Positions 45,398-55,155 of a stretch of DNA of 64,000 nucleotides are shown in pieces. The notes beneath the pieces are model-generated. The model was not told where the DNA came from and did not search any database. It saw only the letters and a list, made by a program, of their open reading frames with translations. Position 1 is the first letter of the stretch. Each line of letters begins with the position of its first letter. The stretch is from Collinsella sp. An2 (GTDB lineage Bacteria; Actinomycetota; Coriobacteriia; Coriobacteriales; Coriobacteriaceae): NCBI RefSeq assembly GCF_002160065.1, contig NZ_NFJW01000005.1:81014-145013 (forward strand). Direction: 5' to 3'. Position numbers and translations under genes: made by a program.

Positions 45398-45835
45398 ATG
45401 AACGAAGGCTATTCCAAGGTATTCGTAGCGCTCGACGGCACCGCTCAGCAGGACTTCGTACTCGCACGCGCCATCAAGGTTGCCGCCAACAACGGCGCCA
45501 AGCTCATCATCGGCCATGTGATCGACTCCACCGCCCTCGAGAGCGCCGGAGCCTACCCGGTCGATCTGGTCAACGGCCTCGAAGAGGCGTTCCGCAACTC
45601 CATCGCGACCCAGGTCGAAGAGGCCAAGGAGAACCCGGACATCGCCGACGTGCAGATCATGATTCGCGCCGGACGCATCCGCGAGACCCTGAAGGACGAG
45701 ATGCTCGATGTGGTCCAGCCCGACCTGGTCATGTGCGGCGCCCGCGGCCTATCGTCCATCAAGTACGCGCTTCTGGGCTCCATCTCGACCTTCCTGCTAC
45801 GCAGCACCGAGTGCGACATCCTGGTTGTGAAATAG
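45398..45835 (+). CDS. Universal stress protein (UspA family)
   Basis: 145 aa, single Usp domain. KVFVALDGTAQQDFVLARA at the N-terminus and the ATP loop GARGLSSIKYALLGSISTFLLRSTECDILVVK match the nucleotide-binding subgroup (G-2X-G-9X-G-S/T). Role is in stress or stationary-phase survival, mechanism unclear. GAAGGAGG lies before the ATG, behind a palindromic promoter region. Confidence 0.93.
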   Translation: MNEGYSKVFVALDGTAQQDFVLARAIKVAANNGAKLIIGHVIDSTALESAGAYPVDLVNGLEEAFRNSIATQVEEAKENPDIADVQIMIRAGRIRETLKDEMLDVVQPDLVMCGARGLSSIKYALLGSISTFLLRSTECDILVVK

Positions 45836-45935
45836 AGCTGCGGGCGGAATCGCCGGCAGGGCCTGCTCTCTGGCCGGGAGAGCCCATACGCAGCGCCTCC
45901 GGTACAGGCGCCTGCTCCGCAACGCGTCCAATCCG

Positions 45936-46033
45936 GACGCTTGCCCGTCGTCCTTTCCGGTTGGAACGCTCGTCCGCCGTCGTTCTCGGCTCAGACGCTC
46001 GCCCGCCGTCGTTTCCAGCGTGGACACGCGCCC
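45936..46033. repeat. Degenerate tandem repeat, exact 29-bp period
   Basis: Units start GACGCTTGCCCG (45936), AACGCTCGTCCG (45965), GACGCTCGCCCG (45994) and GACACGCGCCC (46023), each 29 bp apart and followed by CCGTCGT-like bases. It lies between the uspA stop and its terminator; 29 bp is not a coding period. Confidence 0.65.
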
Positions 46034-46046
46034 ATCATTGCTTGAG

Positions 46047-46073
46047 GAAGCCCCGCATCCAGCGGGGCTTTTT
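46047..46073 (+). terminator. Terminator of uspA
   Basis: AGCCCCGC pairs with GCGGGGCT around a 5-base loop, followed by TTTTAG. It lies beyond the 29-bp repeats and just before the convergent kinase gene. Confidence 0.85.
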
Positions 46074-46126
46074 AGTGTGTGGGCCCCTTGCCGCCGCCTC
46101 GGCAGTGACCTAAGGGCAACCAAAGC

Positions 46127-47194
46127 TTAGAGGGCTCCCCGATCGACATAATGGAATCGGTTGGTCGAAAACGTGAAGATGACCGCAAAGCCCTCGCCCT
46201 CGCGCGAGGCGGCGTCCACGCCCACACCCATCTTGTCGCACAGGCGTTTTACCAGGTACAGGCCAATACCTGTTGAGCGCTTGCCCACGCGGCCGTTTTC
46301 CCCGGTAAAGCCTTTCTCAAAGACGCGCGGCAGGTCGGCCGCCCCCACCCCGCAGCCGTTGTCGCGCACGGTGAGCTCAACGCTCTCGTTGGCGCCGCCC
46401 TCGTCCACCAAGCGGGCGGAGAACTCAATGAAGGGATGGTCTTGCCGGGCATACTTCACGCTGTTTTGAATGACCTGGCCCAGCATGAATTCGATCCATT
46501 TTTGGTCGGTGAACACCTGCATGTCGAGGTTGCGGCGCACAGGTGCGATGTGCGCCGCGATCAGCGCCGGCGCATTCGCCTTGATGGCGTCCGCCACCAG
46601 GGTATCCAGGCTATAGCTGCGAATGAGATAGTCGCGCTCGACTGCCTCGGAGCGGGCGTAGAAAAGCGCCTGCTCGACATAGCCCTCGACGCGCCGCAGC
46701 TCGCCGTCGAGCGACTCGAGCTTGTCGTAGACGCCGTCGTCAAGCGCGGGGTCGGCCTGCAGGTTGTCAAGCATGAGATGGGCGGCCGCGAGCGGCGACT
46801 TTGCCTCGTGGACCCAGGTCTCGATGTACTCTCGGTAGTCGACGGCCTGCCTGCGATACGAAGCCACGTCGTCGTTAGCCGCCTTCGCCACGGCGCGTAG
46901 GGCGTCGTAGACGATCTCGCCGTCTATAAAGTCGGGCCGGTCGACGGCCTCGGTGATCCACAGCGGATGCTCCACAGTGGAGGCATAGCTGTCGAGCGCT
47001 CGGTAGAACGCCCGGCGGCGCAGATACTCCGTTGCAAACGCCAAGATGAACCCAACCGTCACAATGCCGCAGGCCAGAAGGGTTACAGCCACCCCCGCTG
47101 CCGCCACCAACAGCACGAATCCACACATGGCGACAGAGAACACCGCCAGGGTCACCGCGGGCCAGGATGACCTCAGATACGAGCGAAGGTTCAT
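46127..47194 (-). CDS. Intramembrane-sensing histidine kinase (BceS-like)
   Basis: 355 aa. Two membrane helices at about 13-33 and 36-56 with only a very short outer loop, the hallmark of intramembrane-sensing kinases. Phospho-acceptor H129 in YIETWVHEAKSPLAAAHL, N-box QVIQNSVKYA, and G-boxes DNGCGVG and STGIGLYLVKRL. Such kinases usually sense antimicrobial peptides through a BceAB transporter; none is next to it here. It starts seven bases after the response-regulator stop. Confidence 0.92.
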   Translation of the reverse strand: MNLRSYLRSSWPAVTLAVFSVAMCGFVLLVAAAGVAVTLLACGIVTVGFILAFATEYLRRRAFYRALDSYASTVEHPLWITEAVDRPDFIDGEIVYDALRAVAKAANDDVASYRRQAVDYREYIETWVHEAKSPLAAAHLMLDNLQADPALDDGVYDKLESLDGELRRVEGYVEQALFYARSEAVERDYLIRSYSLDTLVADAIKANAPALIAAHIAPVRRNLDMQVFTDQKWIEFMLGQVIQNSVKYARQDHPFIEFSARLVDEGGANESVELTVRDNGCGVGAADLPRVFEKGFTGENGRVGKRSTGIGLYLVKRLCDKMGVGVDAASREGEGFAVIFTFSTNRFHYVDRGAL

Positions 47195-47201
47195 GGCTGC
47201 C

Positions 47202-47867
47202 TCACACCGAGTAGCCGCGGCCGCGATGCGTGGTGAGATAGCCCGTCACGCCGATCTTTTCCAGCGTGGCCCGCAGGCGGTTGATATTGACCGTCAGGGT
47301 GTTGTCATCCACGAAGGCGTCGGAATCCCACAGGTCGCGCATGATGGCCTCGCGCGAGACGATGGTCCCCGCCCGCGAGATCAACAGCGCCAGGATGCGC
47401 ATCTCGTTTTTGGTGAGCTCCACCTGACGCCCGTTGGCCGATGCCGTGGAGCGCGACAGGTCAAGGGTCACGCCGTTGTGCTCCACCACGCGCCGGTCCG
47501 AGGCGCCCGCCACGCGACGCAGCAGAGCCTGGATGCGCGCAACGAGCACACGGGCGCGATAGGGCTTTGGAATGAAGTCGTCGGCGCCCATGGTCATGCT
47601 CATGACCTCGTCGATCTCGGTTGCGCGGGAGGTAAGCACCATGATGGGCACCTGGGAGACAGCGCGCAGCTCCCGGCAGACGAACTGGCCGTCCGTGCCC
47701 GGCAGCGTCAGGTCAAGCAGCACCACGTCGGGCCCGGCCGCCTGGATGTCCTCGACCACGTTGTCGAACGTGGTGCAGTAAGCGACGTCGAAGCCGTTGC
47801 GCTCGAGCACCTGTGCAAGCTCGCCGCGAATCGCCTCGTCATCCTCCACGATGTAGACCAGCGCCAT
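47202..47867 (-). CDS. OmpR-family response regulator
   Basis: 221 aa. Receiver domain with phospho-aspartate D52 (VVLLDLTLPGTDG) and conserved K in FIPKPYRARVL; winged-helix C-terminal domain with LTKNEMRILALLISRAGTIVSREAIMRDLW and a final THRGRGYSV. Partner of the downstream kinase. GGGAGG lies four bases before the ATG at 47867; the frame extends a few codons more. Target genes are unknown. Confidence 0.95.
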   Translation of the reverse strand: MALVYIVEDDEAIRGELAQVLERNGFDVAYCTTFDNVVEDIQAAGPDVVLLDLTLPGTDGQFVCRELRAVSQVPIMVLTSRATEIDEVMSMTMGADDFIPKPYRARVLVARIQALLRRVAGASDRRVVEHNGVTLDLSRSTASANGRQVELTKNEMRILALLISRAGTIVSREAIMRDLWDSDAFVDDNTLTVNINRLRATLEKIGVTGYLTTHRGRGYSV

Positions 47868-48079
47868 GGGGCCTCCCATTCGTCATAGTTCGGTCCATAC
47901 GGATCGACGCTTCCCCGCAAGGCCCTCACGGGCAATGCTGGATTCCTTATCGTCACCACGTGTTCGGGCGATGCCTTCGCCCCACGCTCCGTAGCATCTT
48001 AGAACTCCCTGCCCAGAAGACGAAGGTACTTGATGGTCTGATCCTGGCGATCGGACGCGCGCATACCGGGCCCCCTTTC

Positions 48080-48116
48080 AAAACGGGACAGAAGGGCAAA
48101 GGCGCCCTTCCGTCCC
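48080..48116 (-). terminator. Terminator of purH
   Basis: On the minus strand GGGAC-GGAAGGGC pairs with GCCCTTC-TGTCCC around a short loop, followed by GTTTTGAAAG, about 60 bases after the purH stop. The remaining 47868-48060 gap before the regulator gene shows no gene. Confidence 0.75.
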
Positions 48117-48176
48117 ATCGTTGTCTTGTCGGGTGGCCCGCTCGGGTCAACCCTCATGTTCTTGGCAGCGGCCCCG

Positions 48177-49811
48177 CTAGTGACGGAAGTGGCGCGTGCC
48201 GGTGAAGATCATCGCGATGCCATGGTCGTCGCAGGCCTTAATGGACTCGTCGTCGCGCACCGAGCCGCCCGGCTGGATTATGGCGGTCACGCCGTGCTCG
48301 GCAAGCACGTCCACGTTGTCGCGGAACGGGAAGAACGCATCGGACGCCGCGACCAGGCCCTCGGCGGTCATGCCCAGGCGCTCGCAGGCCTCCTCGGCGC
48401 GCTCGCAGGCCAAAAGCGCAGAGTCGACGCGGTTGGGCTGACCCGGCCCCATGCCGATGCCGGCCTCGTTCTTGGCCACCAGAATGGCGTTCGACTTGAC
48501 CGTCTTGACCACGCGCCAGGCGAAGAGCAGGTCGGTCATCTCCTTGTCCGTGGGTTTGCGGATGGTGGGGCAGGTGAACTCGGTGGGGTCCTCGTCCACC
48601 GTGTCCACGCACTGCACGAGCATACCGCCGTCGATGGAGCGCGCCTCGAGCTTGGCGTGGCCTTCGGCGCCGCCCGTGGCAAGCACGCGCAGGTTGGTGC
48701 GCTTGGCTAGACGGTCAAGCGCCGCCTGGGTGTAGCTCGGGGCAATGAGCACCTCGACGAACTGCTTGTTCTGGTCGGCGAAATGCTCGACCAGCTCGAA
48801 GGGCACCTCGCGGTTCACGGCGATGATGCCGCCGAAGGCGCTCTTCGGGTCGCAGGAGAAGGCGCGGTCGTAGGCGGACGTCACATCGGGCGCGACGGCG
48901 GAGCCGCAGGGGTTCTGGTGCTTCAGAATCACGCATGCAGGCTCGTCGAACTCGCGCACCGCGTTCCAGGCGGCGTCGGCGTCGAGCAGGTTGTTGTAGG
49001 AAAGCGGCTTGCCCTGGATCTGCGTGGCGCCGACGAGCGGATTCGCCGAAGAACCCATGCGCGCGAAGTCGTCTCCGAACTGGTACACGGCGGCCGGCTG
49101 GTGCGGGTTCTCGCCATAGCGCAGGTCCTGGACCTTGGTGAGGTGCAGCGTGAGCTCCGCGGGCGGCTCGAAGGCCTCGCCGCCGTCGACGGACGCCTCC
49201 TGGCTGCCCAGATAGTCGTTGAGCCACAGCGAGATTGCCGTGTCGTAGGCGGCCGTGGTGGTGTAGACCTTCGCGGCCAGGCGACGACGCGTGGCCAGCG
49301 TGGTGGAGCCGTTGTGCAGGTGCATCTCCTCAAGGATCTTGTCGTAGTCCGCAGGGTCGCACACAACGGTCACCGAGTCGTTGTTCTTCGCGGCAGAACG
49401 CAGCATGCTGGGGCCGCCGATATCGATGTGCTCGATGGCGTCGGCAAAGGTGACGTCGGGCTTGGCGACGGTCTTCTCGAACTCATAGAGGTTGACGACG
49501 ACCAGGTCGATCATCTTGATGCCGTGCTCCGCGGCCTCCGCCATGTGCTGCGGCGAGTCGCGACGGGCAAGCAGGCCGCCGTGGACCTTGGGATGCAGCG
49601 TCTTCACGCGGCCGTCCATCATCTCGGGGAACCCGGTGAACTCCTCGATGGGGGTCACAGGAACGCCCGCCTCCTCGATGGCGCGCGCCGTACCGCCCGT
49701 GGAGATGATCTCGACCCCGAAGTCCTCGACGAGCGCTCGAGCAAAGTCGACGACTCCCGTCTTGTCGGTCACCGAGACCAACGCTCGCGCGATCTTTACC
49801 TCAGATCCCAT
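48177..49811 (-). CDS. purH: Bifunctional AICAR transformylase/IMP cyclohydrolase
   Basis: 544 aa. The N-terminal MGS-like cyclohydrolase domain ([51 protein letters not shown]) and C-terminal transformylase ([76 protein letters not shown]) are complete. It makes IMP in the last two purine steps. The open frame reaches 49985, but the ATG at 49811 ([14 protein letters not shown]) has GAGAGGGG upstream and fits the family length. Confidence 0.97.
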   Translation of the reverse strand: MGSEVKIARALVSVTDKTGVVDFARALVEDFGVEIISTGGTARAIEEAGVPVTPIEEFTGFPEMMDGRVKTLHPKVHGGLLARRDSPQHMAEAAEHGIKMIDLVVVNLYEFEKTVAKPDVTFADAIEHIDIGGPSMLRSAAKNNDSVTVVCDPADYDKILEEMHLHNGSTTLATRRRLAAKVYTTTAAYDTAISLWLNDYLGSQEASVDGGEAFEPPAELTLHLTKVQDLRYGENPHQPAAVYQFGDDFARMGSSANPLVGATQIQGKPLSYNNLLDADAAWNAVREFDEPACVILKHQNPCGSAVAPDVTSAYDRAFSCDPKSAFGGIIAVNREVPFELVEHFADQNKQFVEVLIAPSYTQAALDRLAKRTNLRVLATGGAEGHAKLEARSIDGGMLVQCVDTVDEDPTEFTCPTIRKPTDKEMTDLLFAWRVVKTVKSNAILVAKNEAGIGMGPGQPNRVDSALLACERAEEACERLGMTAEGLVAASDAFFPFRDNVDVLAEHGVTAIIQPGGSVRDDESIKACDDHGIAMIFTGTRHFRH

Positions 49812-49991
49812 GCAAGCCCCTCTCTGTGTCGTGCGCCGCGGTCTTGCACGCGGCGCGAAACGTACCTGTCTAATGTAGCGCAACGGCGAGGTCTCGGCAT
49901 CTGACGACCTCGGTTTTGGAGCAAGCGCGGCAATGTGGCGGCTGTACGGCACGATCGACGCGCTGCCACGAGCTCCTCGCCGCACTCCGCA

Positions 49992-51995
49992 CTAGAAGCT
50001 GCCGCCGCCTCCGCCGCCGACGCCGCCTCCGCCGCCTCCCGAAAAACCGCCGCCGAAACCACCTGCAGAGCTGTCTGCGCTCGACGCGAGCTGCGAAATC
50101 GTTGCCTGGTGGACGCCGTGCATCTCGTGGGCGGGCGACCCCATGCCGCCGTGCGGGTAGCACCACCAATACAAGGGGAAGTAGTAGCCACCATACGGGT
50201 CCATGCGCCGATCGACCGGAACGGCGTCGGCAAGCGCCCGCAGGACCTCGTCCGACACGTCCAGGGCAACCGCCATGACCAGCAGCTTGTTCCACAAGAT
50301 CAAGTCGTCGGGCACCGCTTCGTCCAGACGGGTGAAATCCTCGAGCCAGCGCTTGAGCGCCTCGCAGCGCGCCCTCAACTCAACGCCTTCCTGCGAGTAG
50401 CGCTTGAAGGTAAAGGACACCACGATGGCCACGGCCGCAAGCGCTATGGCCACGAAGCTCGCCGGCAGGTTTGCCCCATCGGTCAACGCCATGAAGAATA
50501 CCGCGCCCACGATGACAATCGCGCCAAGCACGGATGCCACCGCTATATAGGCCGCCCCGGTCGATGCCACGAGCCCGCGCATCTCGAGGCGCGCCCTGAC
50601 CTCGCTCTTAAAGGCCTCGATGCGCTCGGAGTAGGACGTGGGGCTGTGCTTGGCCTCCTGGTCCAAGCTGCCAAAGAGCACCGAGTCGCCAGCCTGAGCA
50701 CCCGGGCCAAAGTACAGGTCGATAGCGGCACGATCGATCGAATCGGTGACACGCGTCGGATCCTGGAGGGTCATGCGGTAGTCCTCGACCTCCTTGCTGC
50801 CGCCCAACAGCCGGCGTTCTTTGACCGTCTCCTGATTCAGCGTGATGATGCCGTCGTCGGTGAGGTGCATGAGTGTGGCGATGAACGCGTTGTCGGGAAC
50901 GTCGCTGCCCATGAACGCCGCGATCACAGCCGGATGGTCCTGCGACGGCACATCACGGAAATAGGTCTCCTGGAAGCTCGGCTTGCTCGAACGACCGCGC
51001 GTGAGCTTGAGCACGACCATCGCGACCAGCAGGACGGCGCCTACGGATACCAGCACGATCGACCCCACCAAGGTGACGGTGCGCGCCTGCTCTCGGCGGG
51101 CGTTTGCCTCGTCGGCCCACCGCTGCTCCTCGCTCAGGACCGTCTGCATGCGCTCCTCGCCCGACACGCTCTGTGGCACGGTGAGGTCCGGCACCCAGGC
51201 AAGCGGAAAGACCACGCGGGCCTCCGCAAACTCTCCTCCATCGACCGCGGGAACGGTGTAGGTTACCTCGGGCACCGTCAAATCAAGGGCCACCGACGCA
51301 TCGAGCGGACCGTGGCCCCAGGCGCGAAACGCCTTGGCGTCCGTGTTGGTGTCGGCGGCAAGGTCCGCCACCGGGAACGAGATCTTGAGCGATACGTCGT
51401 TCGACTCGTCCTCCCAACCGGGGCCAACGAACTGCCAGTACAGCTCGGCGGTGTCGGGCCACGCCATGACCGCACCTCTCAGCGTGTACGAAATCGAGAA
51501 GGTCACCTCGTCGCCATCCTCCTGCGGCGAGAAGAGCTTCACCTGCACCTGCGAGGAATCCAGCGAGGTGGTATAGACATCGCGGTCGCCGTTCTGTGCG
51601 TTATCCACCTGGGAAAAGGCGCGCTGCGTGCCGTCCTCATCGATAGCCTGCACCGCATCGATGTGGTACGAGGTGGGCATACCCTGCTGGTTCTCGGCCA
51701 AAGGCAGGCTCCAAAAGACACCGTTGACGTCATCGTCGAACGCCATGGTTCTCAGCTCCGTGACCTGCAGGCCTCCGTCCGCCAGAACGGCGGCGCTGAT
51801 ATCCACGCGTTCCGTCTCAAATGAGTCGGCATAGGCGGAAGCTGGCCGCGCGACGGCGATTGCGCAGACGAGCACGAGCGCAGCGATGAGGCGCGTCGCG
51901 AAGCCGCGCGGAGCACCCTGGCGACGGGAAGGCCCGCCATCCATCGAACGGAGCTGTCCGCCGGCAGGCGTGGCACGGAATCGGATGAGGGACAT
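49992..51995 (-). CDS. DUF2207 family membrane protein with a Gly-rich C-terminus
   Basis: 667 aa, ATG at 51995 with AAAGGAACGACG. A signal segment (FATRLIAALVLVCAIAVARPASA, about 32-54) leads into an outer beta-domain typical of DUF2207 (ERVDISAAVLADGGLQVTELRTMAFDDDVNGVFWSLPL). Then come a membrane helix (VTLVGSIVLVSVGAVLLVAMVVL), a cytoplasmic part with a winged-helix-like DGIITL stretch, two more helices, and a tail GGFGGGFSGGGGGGVGGGGG. Widespread in Gram-positives; function unknown. Single gene, downstream of purH promoter region in the opposite sense of ferritin. Confidence 0.85.
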   Translation of the reverse strand: MSLIRFRATPAGGQLRSMDGGPSRRQGAPRGFATRLIAALVLVCAIAVARPASAYADSFETERVDISAAVLADGGLQVTELRTMAFDDDVNGVFWSLPLAENQQGMPTSYHIDAVQAIDEDGTQRAFSQVDNAQNGDRDVYTTSLDSSQVQVKLFSPQEDGDEVTFSISYTLRGAVMAWPDTAELYWQFVGPGWEDESNDVSLKISFPVADLAADTNTDAKAFRAWGHGPLDASVALDLTVPEVTYTVPAVDGGEFAEARVVFPLAWVPDLTVPQSVSGEERMQTVLSEEQRWADEANARREQARTVTLVGSIVLVSVGAVLLVAMVVLKLTRGRSSKPSFQETYFRDVPSQDHPAVIAAFMGSDVPDNAFIATLMHLTDDGIITLNQETVKERRLLGGSKEVEDYRMTLQDPTRVTDSIDRAAIDLYFGPGAQAGDSVLFGSLDQEAKHSPTSYSERIEAFKSEVRARLEMRGLVASTGAAYIAVASVLGAIVIVGAVFFMALTDGANLPASFVAIALAAVAIVVSFTFKRYSQEGVELRARCEALKRWLEDFTRLDEAVPDDLILWNKLLVMAVALDVSDEVLRALADAVPVDRRMDPYGGYYFPLYWWCYPHGGMGSPAHEMHGVHQATISQLASSADSSAGGFGGGFSGGGGGGVGGGGGGSF

Positions 51996-52372
51996 CGTCG
52001 TTCCTTTCGACCGGAATAACCTCGGACCCATTGTACATGGCCGCCCGGACACCCCAAGGCCGCGCCCCACGAGCGGAAACCGCGCGGCGACCAGCGGCCC
52101 TGCAAGCAAGGACCGCAGCCGGCATGCCACGCCGGTTCGCGCAGGGCGGCCCCGGAGGCGGGCTTCGACGCCCGCCATGGTCAGATGCCGCGCCAGCCTG
52201 CGCAACACGGCCGCCCGGTGAAAGGCAAACGGCCCCTCGGGGGCGAGTCGTGAAGAATTCGCGAGGACCCCCGACAATCGACATGCCCGCGCATGTGTCC
52301 GCACGAGTGGGTATATTCCTCACTGACACCCGCGGCAGCCAGCCGGCGGATACAGCAGAAAGGTCCTATCAC
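51996..52372. other. Intergenic region between the DUF2207 gene and ferritin
   Basis: 377 bases holding divergent leaders: the DUF2207 ribosome site at the left and the ferritin promoter at the right (GGGTATATTCCTC near 52310 offers a TATATT -10-like hexamer). No gene or strong repeat is visible; no clear iron-regulator palindrome was found. Confidence 0.4.
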
Positions 52373-52891
52373 ATGGCACTCACCGATCAGGTTACAGACG
52401 TTCTGAACAAGCAGATCAACGCAGAGTTCTACTCTTCGTACCTCTATCTCACCTTTGCCGACTACTACGAGGACCGCGGCCTCAAGGGCTTTGCCAACTG
52501 GTACATGATCCAGGCCAAGGAGGAGATGGATCACGCGCTGGCGATTCGTCGCTATCTCCTCGACAACGACTTCACGCCCACCATGGAGGCCATCGCCAAG
52601 CCGGACAAGACGTTCGGCTCCGATATCGAGCCGCTTGAGGCAGGTCTGGAGCATGAGGAGTACGTCACGAGCCTCATCCACCACTGCTATGAGGTTGCCC
52701 ATGAGGCCCACGACGTCCGCACCATGAAGTTCCTGGATTGGTTCGTGAGCGAGCAGGGCGAAGAGGAGACCAACGCGCGCGACATGACCACCAACATGAA
52801 GCTCTTCGGCTGCGATCCCAAGGGTCTTTACGACCTCGACCGCGAGTATCAGGCCCGCGTCTACACCCAGATGACCGCTCTGCCGCTGTAA
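52373..52891 (+). CDS. ftn: Ferritin
   Basis: 172 aa, four-helix ferritin-like fold. Ferroxidase ligands can be followed: E18 (NKQINAEFYSSYLY), the EE..H pair in QAKEEMDHALAIRRYL, a glutamate in EHEEYVTSLIHH, and Q in VSEQGEEETNARD. It stores iron and protects against Fenton chemistry. The real start is the ATG at 52373 after AGAAAGG; the longer open frame upstream is not coding. A terminator follows. Confidence 0.95.
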   Translation: MALTDQVTDVLNKQINAEFYSSYLYLTFADYYEDRGLKGFANWYMIQAKEEMDHALAIRRYLLDNDFTPTMEAIAKPDKTFGSDIEPLEAGLEHEEYVTSLIHHCYEVAHEAHDVRTMKFLDWFVSEQGEEETNARDMTTNMKLFGCDPKGLYDLDREYQARVYTQMTALPL

Positions 52892-52977
52892 CAGCGACTC
52901 TGCAGGCAGCGGCGCCCGACACACTCGACTCGGCTGTCGGGCCGCCGCGTCGCCTTCATATGCATCCCCCCTTTTCC

Positions 52978-53017
52978 AAGGAACCTCGGGCCCCGCGCCC
53001 GGGGTTCCTTGTTGTAT
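52978..53017 (+). terminator. Terminator of ferritin
   Basis: AAGGAACCTCGGG pairs with CCCGGGGTTCCTT (one mismatch) around a 7-base loop, followed by GTTGTATT. Confidence 0.8.
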
Positions 53018-53033
53018 TCCGGCGGGCCGCGCA

Positions 53034-53155
53034 CCTCGCTTCTGGCGGACTGCACGCCTCACTGCCGGTGGACTGAGCGCCTCACTTCCGGCGGGTCGAA
53101 TGCCTCGCTTCCAGCACGCCGCGTGCCTTGCCTCCGGCGTGCCACGCATCTCACC
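53034..53155. repeat. Tandem repeat, exact 23-bp period, ending in the response-regulator stop
   Basis: The box CCTCRCT starts at 53034, 53057, 53080, 53103 and 53126 (last as CCTTGCC), with a sixth, TCTCACC, at 53149. Each is followed by TCCGGCGG-like bases, giving five to six 23-bp units. The last unit contains the stop codon of the response-regulator gene on the minus strand. Confidence 0.8.
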
Positions 53156-53795
53156 GACGCCAATAGGCGATGGCGATCTGCGTGCGGTTCTTAAGATGCA
53201 GCTTTGCCAAAATCGAGCTGATGTGGTTGCGAACCGTCCCCTCACCCAGGTAAGCCGTCCCGGCGATCTCGCGGTTGTCGAGTCCTTCGGCGATGAGCTC
53301 GGCAACCTCGCGTTCGCGCTCGGTCAGCGCAGCGAACGGGTCGCCTGCCGAGGAGGCGGGCTCGCCATCGACAGCGCGCCCGCCCGCGCCACCCTGCTGC
53401 GTGACGCGGGCAAGCACCTCGCCCTCAAGCACGCTCTGGCCCGCCATAACCGCCCGGAGCGCCGGAGCGATGGTGGCCACGTCCTGCTTGATGAGATATC
53501 CGCGGGCGCCGAGTGCGAGCGCACGGACGATGTACTCGTCGTCGGAGAACGTGGTCAGAAAGACGATCCGCGCCGTCGGGTCGCGCTCGATGATCTTTTG
53601 AGCTGCGGAAAGGCCGTCGCAGCCGGGCATCTGGATATCCATGAGCGTAACGTCGGGGCGCTCCTCGGAGGCGAGACGAACGGCGGCGTCTCCGTCGGTC
53701 CCGATGCCCACGACATCGATATCGGGCTCGGCGCCAAGGATGATGCCGAGCGAGTCGCAGATGAGGCGGTCGTCGTCCACGATGATCACGCGCAT
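53151..53795 (-). CDS. NarL/LuxR-family response regulator
   Basis: 214 aa. Receiver with D53 (VTLMDIQMPGCDGL), T in FLTTFSDDEYI and K in YLIKQD, then a LuxR-type helix-turn-helix (LTEREREVAELIAEGLDNREIAGTAYLGEGTVRNHISSILAKL). The ATG at 53795 has AAGGGAAG upstream. It is paired with the kinase gene upstream on the same strand and is the best candidate to bind the GTGACA palindromes in front of the kinase and of the ABC operon. Confidence 0.95.
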   Translation of the reverse strand: MRVIIVDDDRLICDSLGIILGAEPDIDVVGIGTDGDAAVRLASEERPDVTLMDIQMPGCDGLSAAQKIIERDPTARIVFLTTFSDDEYIVRALALGARGYLIKQDVATIAPALRAVMAGQSVLEGEVLARVTQQGGAGGRAVDGEPASSAGDPFAALTEREREVAELIAEGLDNREIAGTAYLGEGTVRNHISSILAKLHLKNRTQIAIAYWRR

Positions 53796-53864
53796 GAGAA
53801 CTTCCCTTCTTGCGATGCCCGTCGAATGATAGAGAGAACCCGGGCCGTCCATGAGCCGCGCAGC

Positions 53865-55082
53865 TCATACCGAGCCCGGCCCCGCGCCACGTCCGGCGCC
53901 CTCGGACACCGCATCCGGCTTGGGAATGCTCGCGAACACACGCCACCCCGGACCACTCGGATCCGGGCCAGCCCGAAACGACCCGCCCAAGGCATGCACG
54001 CGCTCGGCCATGGAGGTGAGCCCAAAGCCGTGCCCGGTCCGAGGCGCGGCAGCCGCGGCCCCATCCCCCGCGCCACCGTCGTCCACGACGGTCAGCTGCC
54101 AAAACGCGGGATGCTCCACAAGTTGCACCTCGGCACGTGCACCGGAACCGGCATGATGAGCCACGTTGGAAAGCGCCTCGCGCGTCACAGCGGCAAGGCA
54201 GCTCGCGACCTCGGGCGGCGCGGCTTCCACATCGGACGTGCAGGTGGCGGGCACCGGCGCCTCCGCAACGATGCTCGCCACCTGAGCACCCACATCAATC
54301 CGGTCGTCGTGCAGGTCCCGCACGCTGGTGCGCACCGTACCGAGCGCCTCATCGAGCCCCTCGCCCAGCGCGGCAAACGCATCACGTGCCCGGTCGTCCT
54401 GCGCAAACACCACCTGATAGGCCCTGATCTGCAGCAGAGCGCGCGTCAGCAGATGCCCCACGTTGTCATGGATCTCGCGCGCGATGCGCGTGCGCTCCTC
54501 GAGCACAGCCACGCGCACGGCAAGCTCACGCTTATCAAGGAGGTCGCGATTCTGCGCCTCGAGCCTGAGCGACCTCTCACTCAGGCGATCGCGCTCCCGA
54601 CGGTTGCGTTCGCGCTGGCGGCGCGTAGCCTCGGTGCGAACGGCCAGCAGGGCGGCGGCCGCGACCAGACACCCGATAAACGCGATGCCGAGCAGGTCGA
54701 GCGCGCCACGACGGATGCCGGCAAGCCAGACGACCACCGGGACCGCCAGCAGGATGCGGCGTCGCTGGCGGGCAAGGTCGTAGGTGCCAAGCGGCAAGGC
54801 CACCAGAGCCTCGGGAATCGCCAACGGAAGCGCGCTGCAGGCAAGCGGCAACACGACCGCAATCGCCGCTGCGCGCCGCGCCGCCCGGCCCGCCCCACCC
54901 GCAACGACGCCGTCCCCGCCTGTACCTTCAGAAGCAACCCCATCGGGCCCGAGCACCTCGACGGCGCACGCCATCGCGGCGCACAGACAGAGCGCCGCCA
55001 CGCTCGCCGCCCGCGGGGCAAAGGCGATCGCGGCAGCAAGGCAGCACACAAGAAGCACCAGCTTGTCGGTCAGTCGTTCCAT
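53865..55082 (-). CDS. NarL-system sensor histidine kinase (HisKA_3)
   Basis: 405 aa. About four to five membrane segments in the first 150 residues, with a flexible loop at about 45-68, then a coiled coil and the dimerisation helix TRIAREIHDNVGHLLTRAL with H205. The ATPase domain shows AVTREALSNVAHHAG, VVDDGGAG and GHGFGLTSMAERVHALGG. No ribosome site precedes the ATG; instead TAGACT lies six bases upstream, so the mRNA may be leaderless. It signals to the NarL regulator just downstream. Confidence 0.92.
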   Translation of the reverse strand: MERLTDKLVLLVCCLAAAIAFAPRAASVAALCLCAAMACAVEVLGPDGVASEGTGGDGVVAGGAGRAARRAAAIAVVLPLACSALPLAIPEALVALPLGTYDLARQRRRILLAVPVVVWLAGIRRGALDLLGIAFIGCLVAAAALLAVRTEATRRQRERNRRERDRLSERSLRLEAQNRDLLDKRELAVRVAVLEERTRIAREIHDNVGHLLTRALLQIRAYQVVFAQDDRARDAFAALGEGLDEALGTVRTSVRDLHDDRIDVGAQVASIVAEAPVPATCTSDVEAAPPEVASCLAAVTREALSNVAHHAGSGARAEVQLVEHPAFWQLTVVDDGGAGDGAAAAAPRTGHGFGLTSMAERVHALGGSFRAGPDPSGPGWRVFASIPKPDAVSEGAGRGAGPGSV

Positions 55083-55155
55083 GGGGCCAGTCTACCGCAC
55101 GGCCTGCGCCATCCACGGCACGATGCCAGCCGGCAGCGTCTGGCACGCCCAAAAC

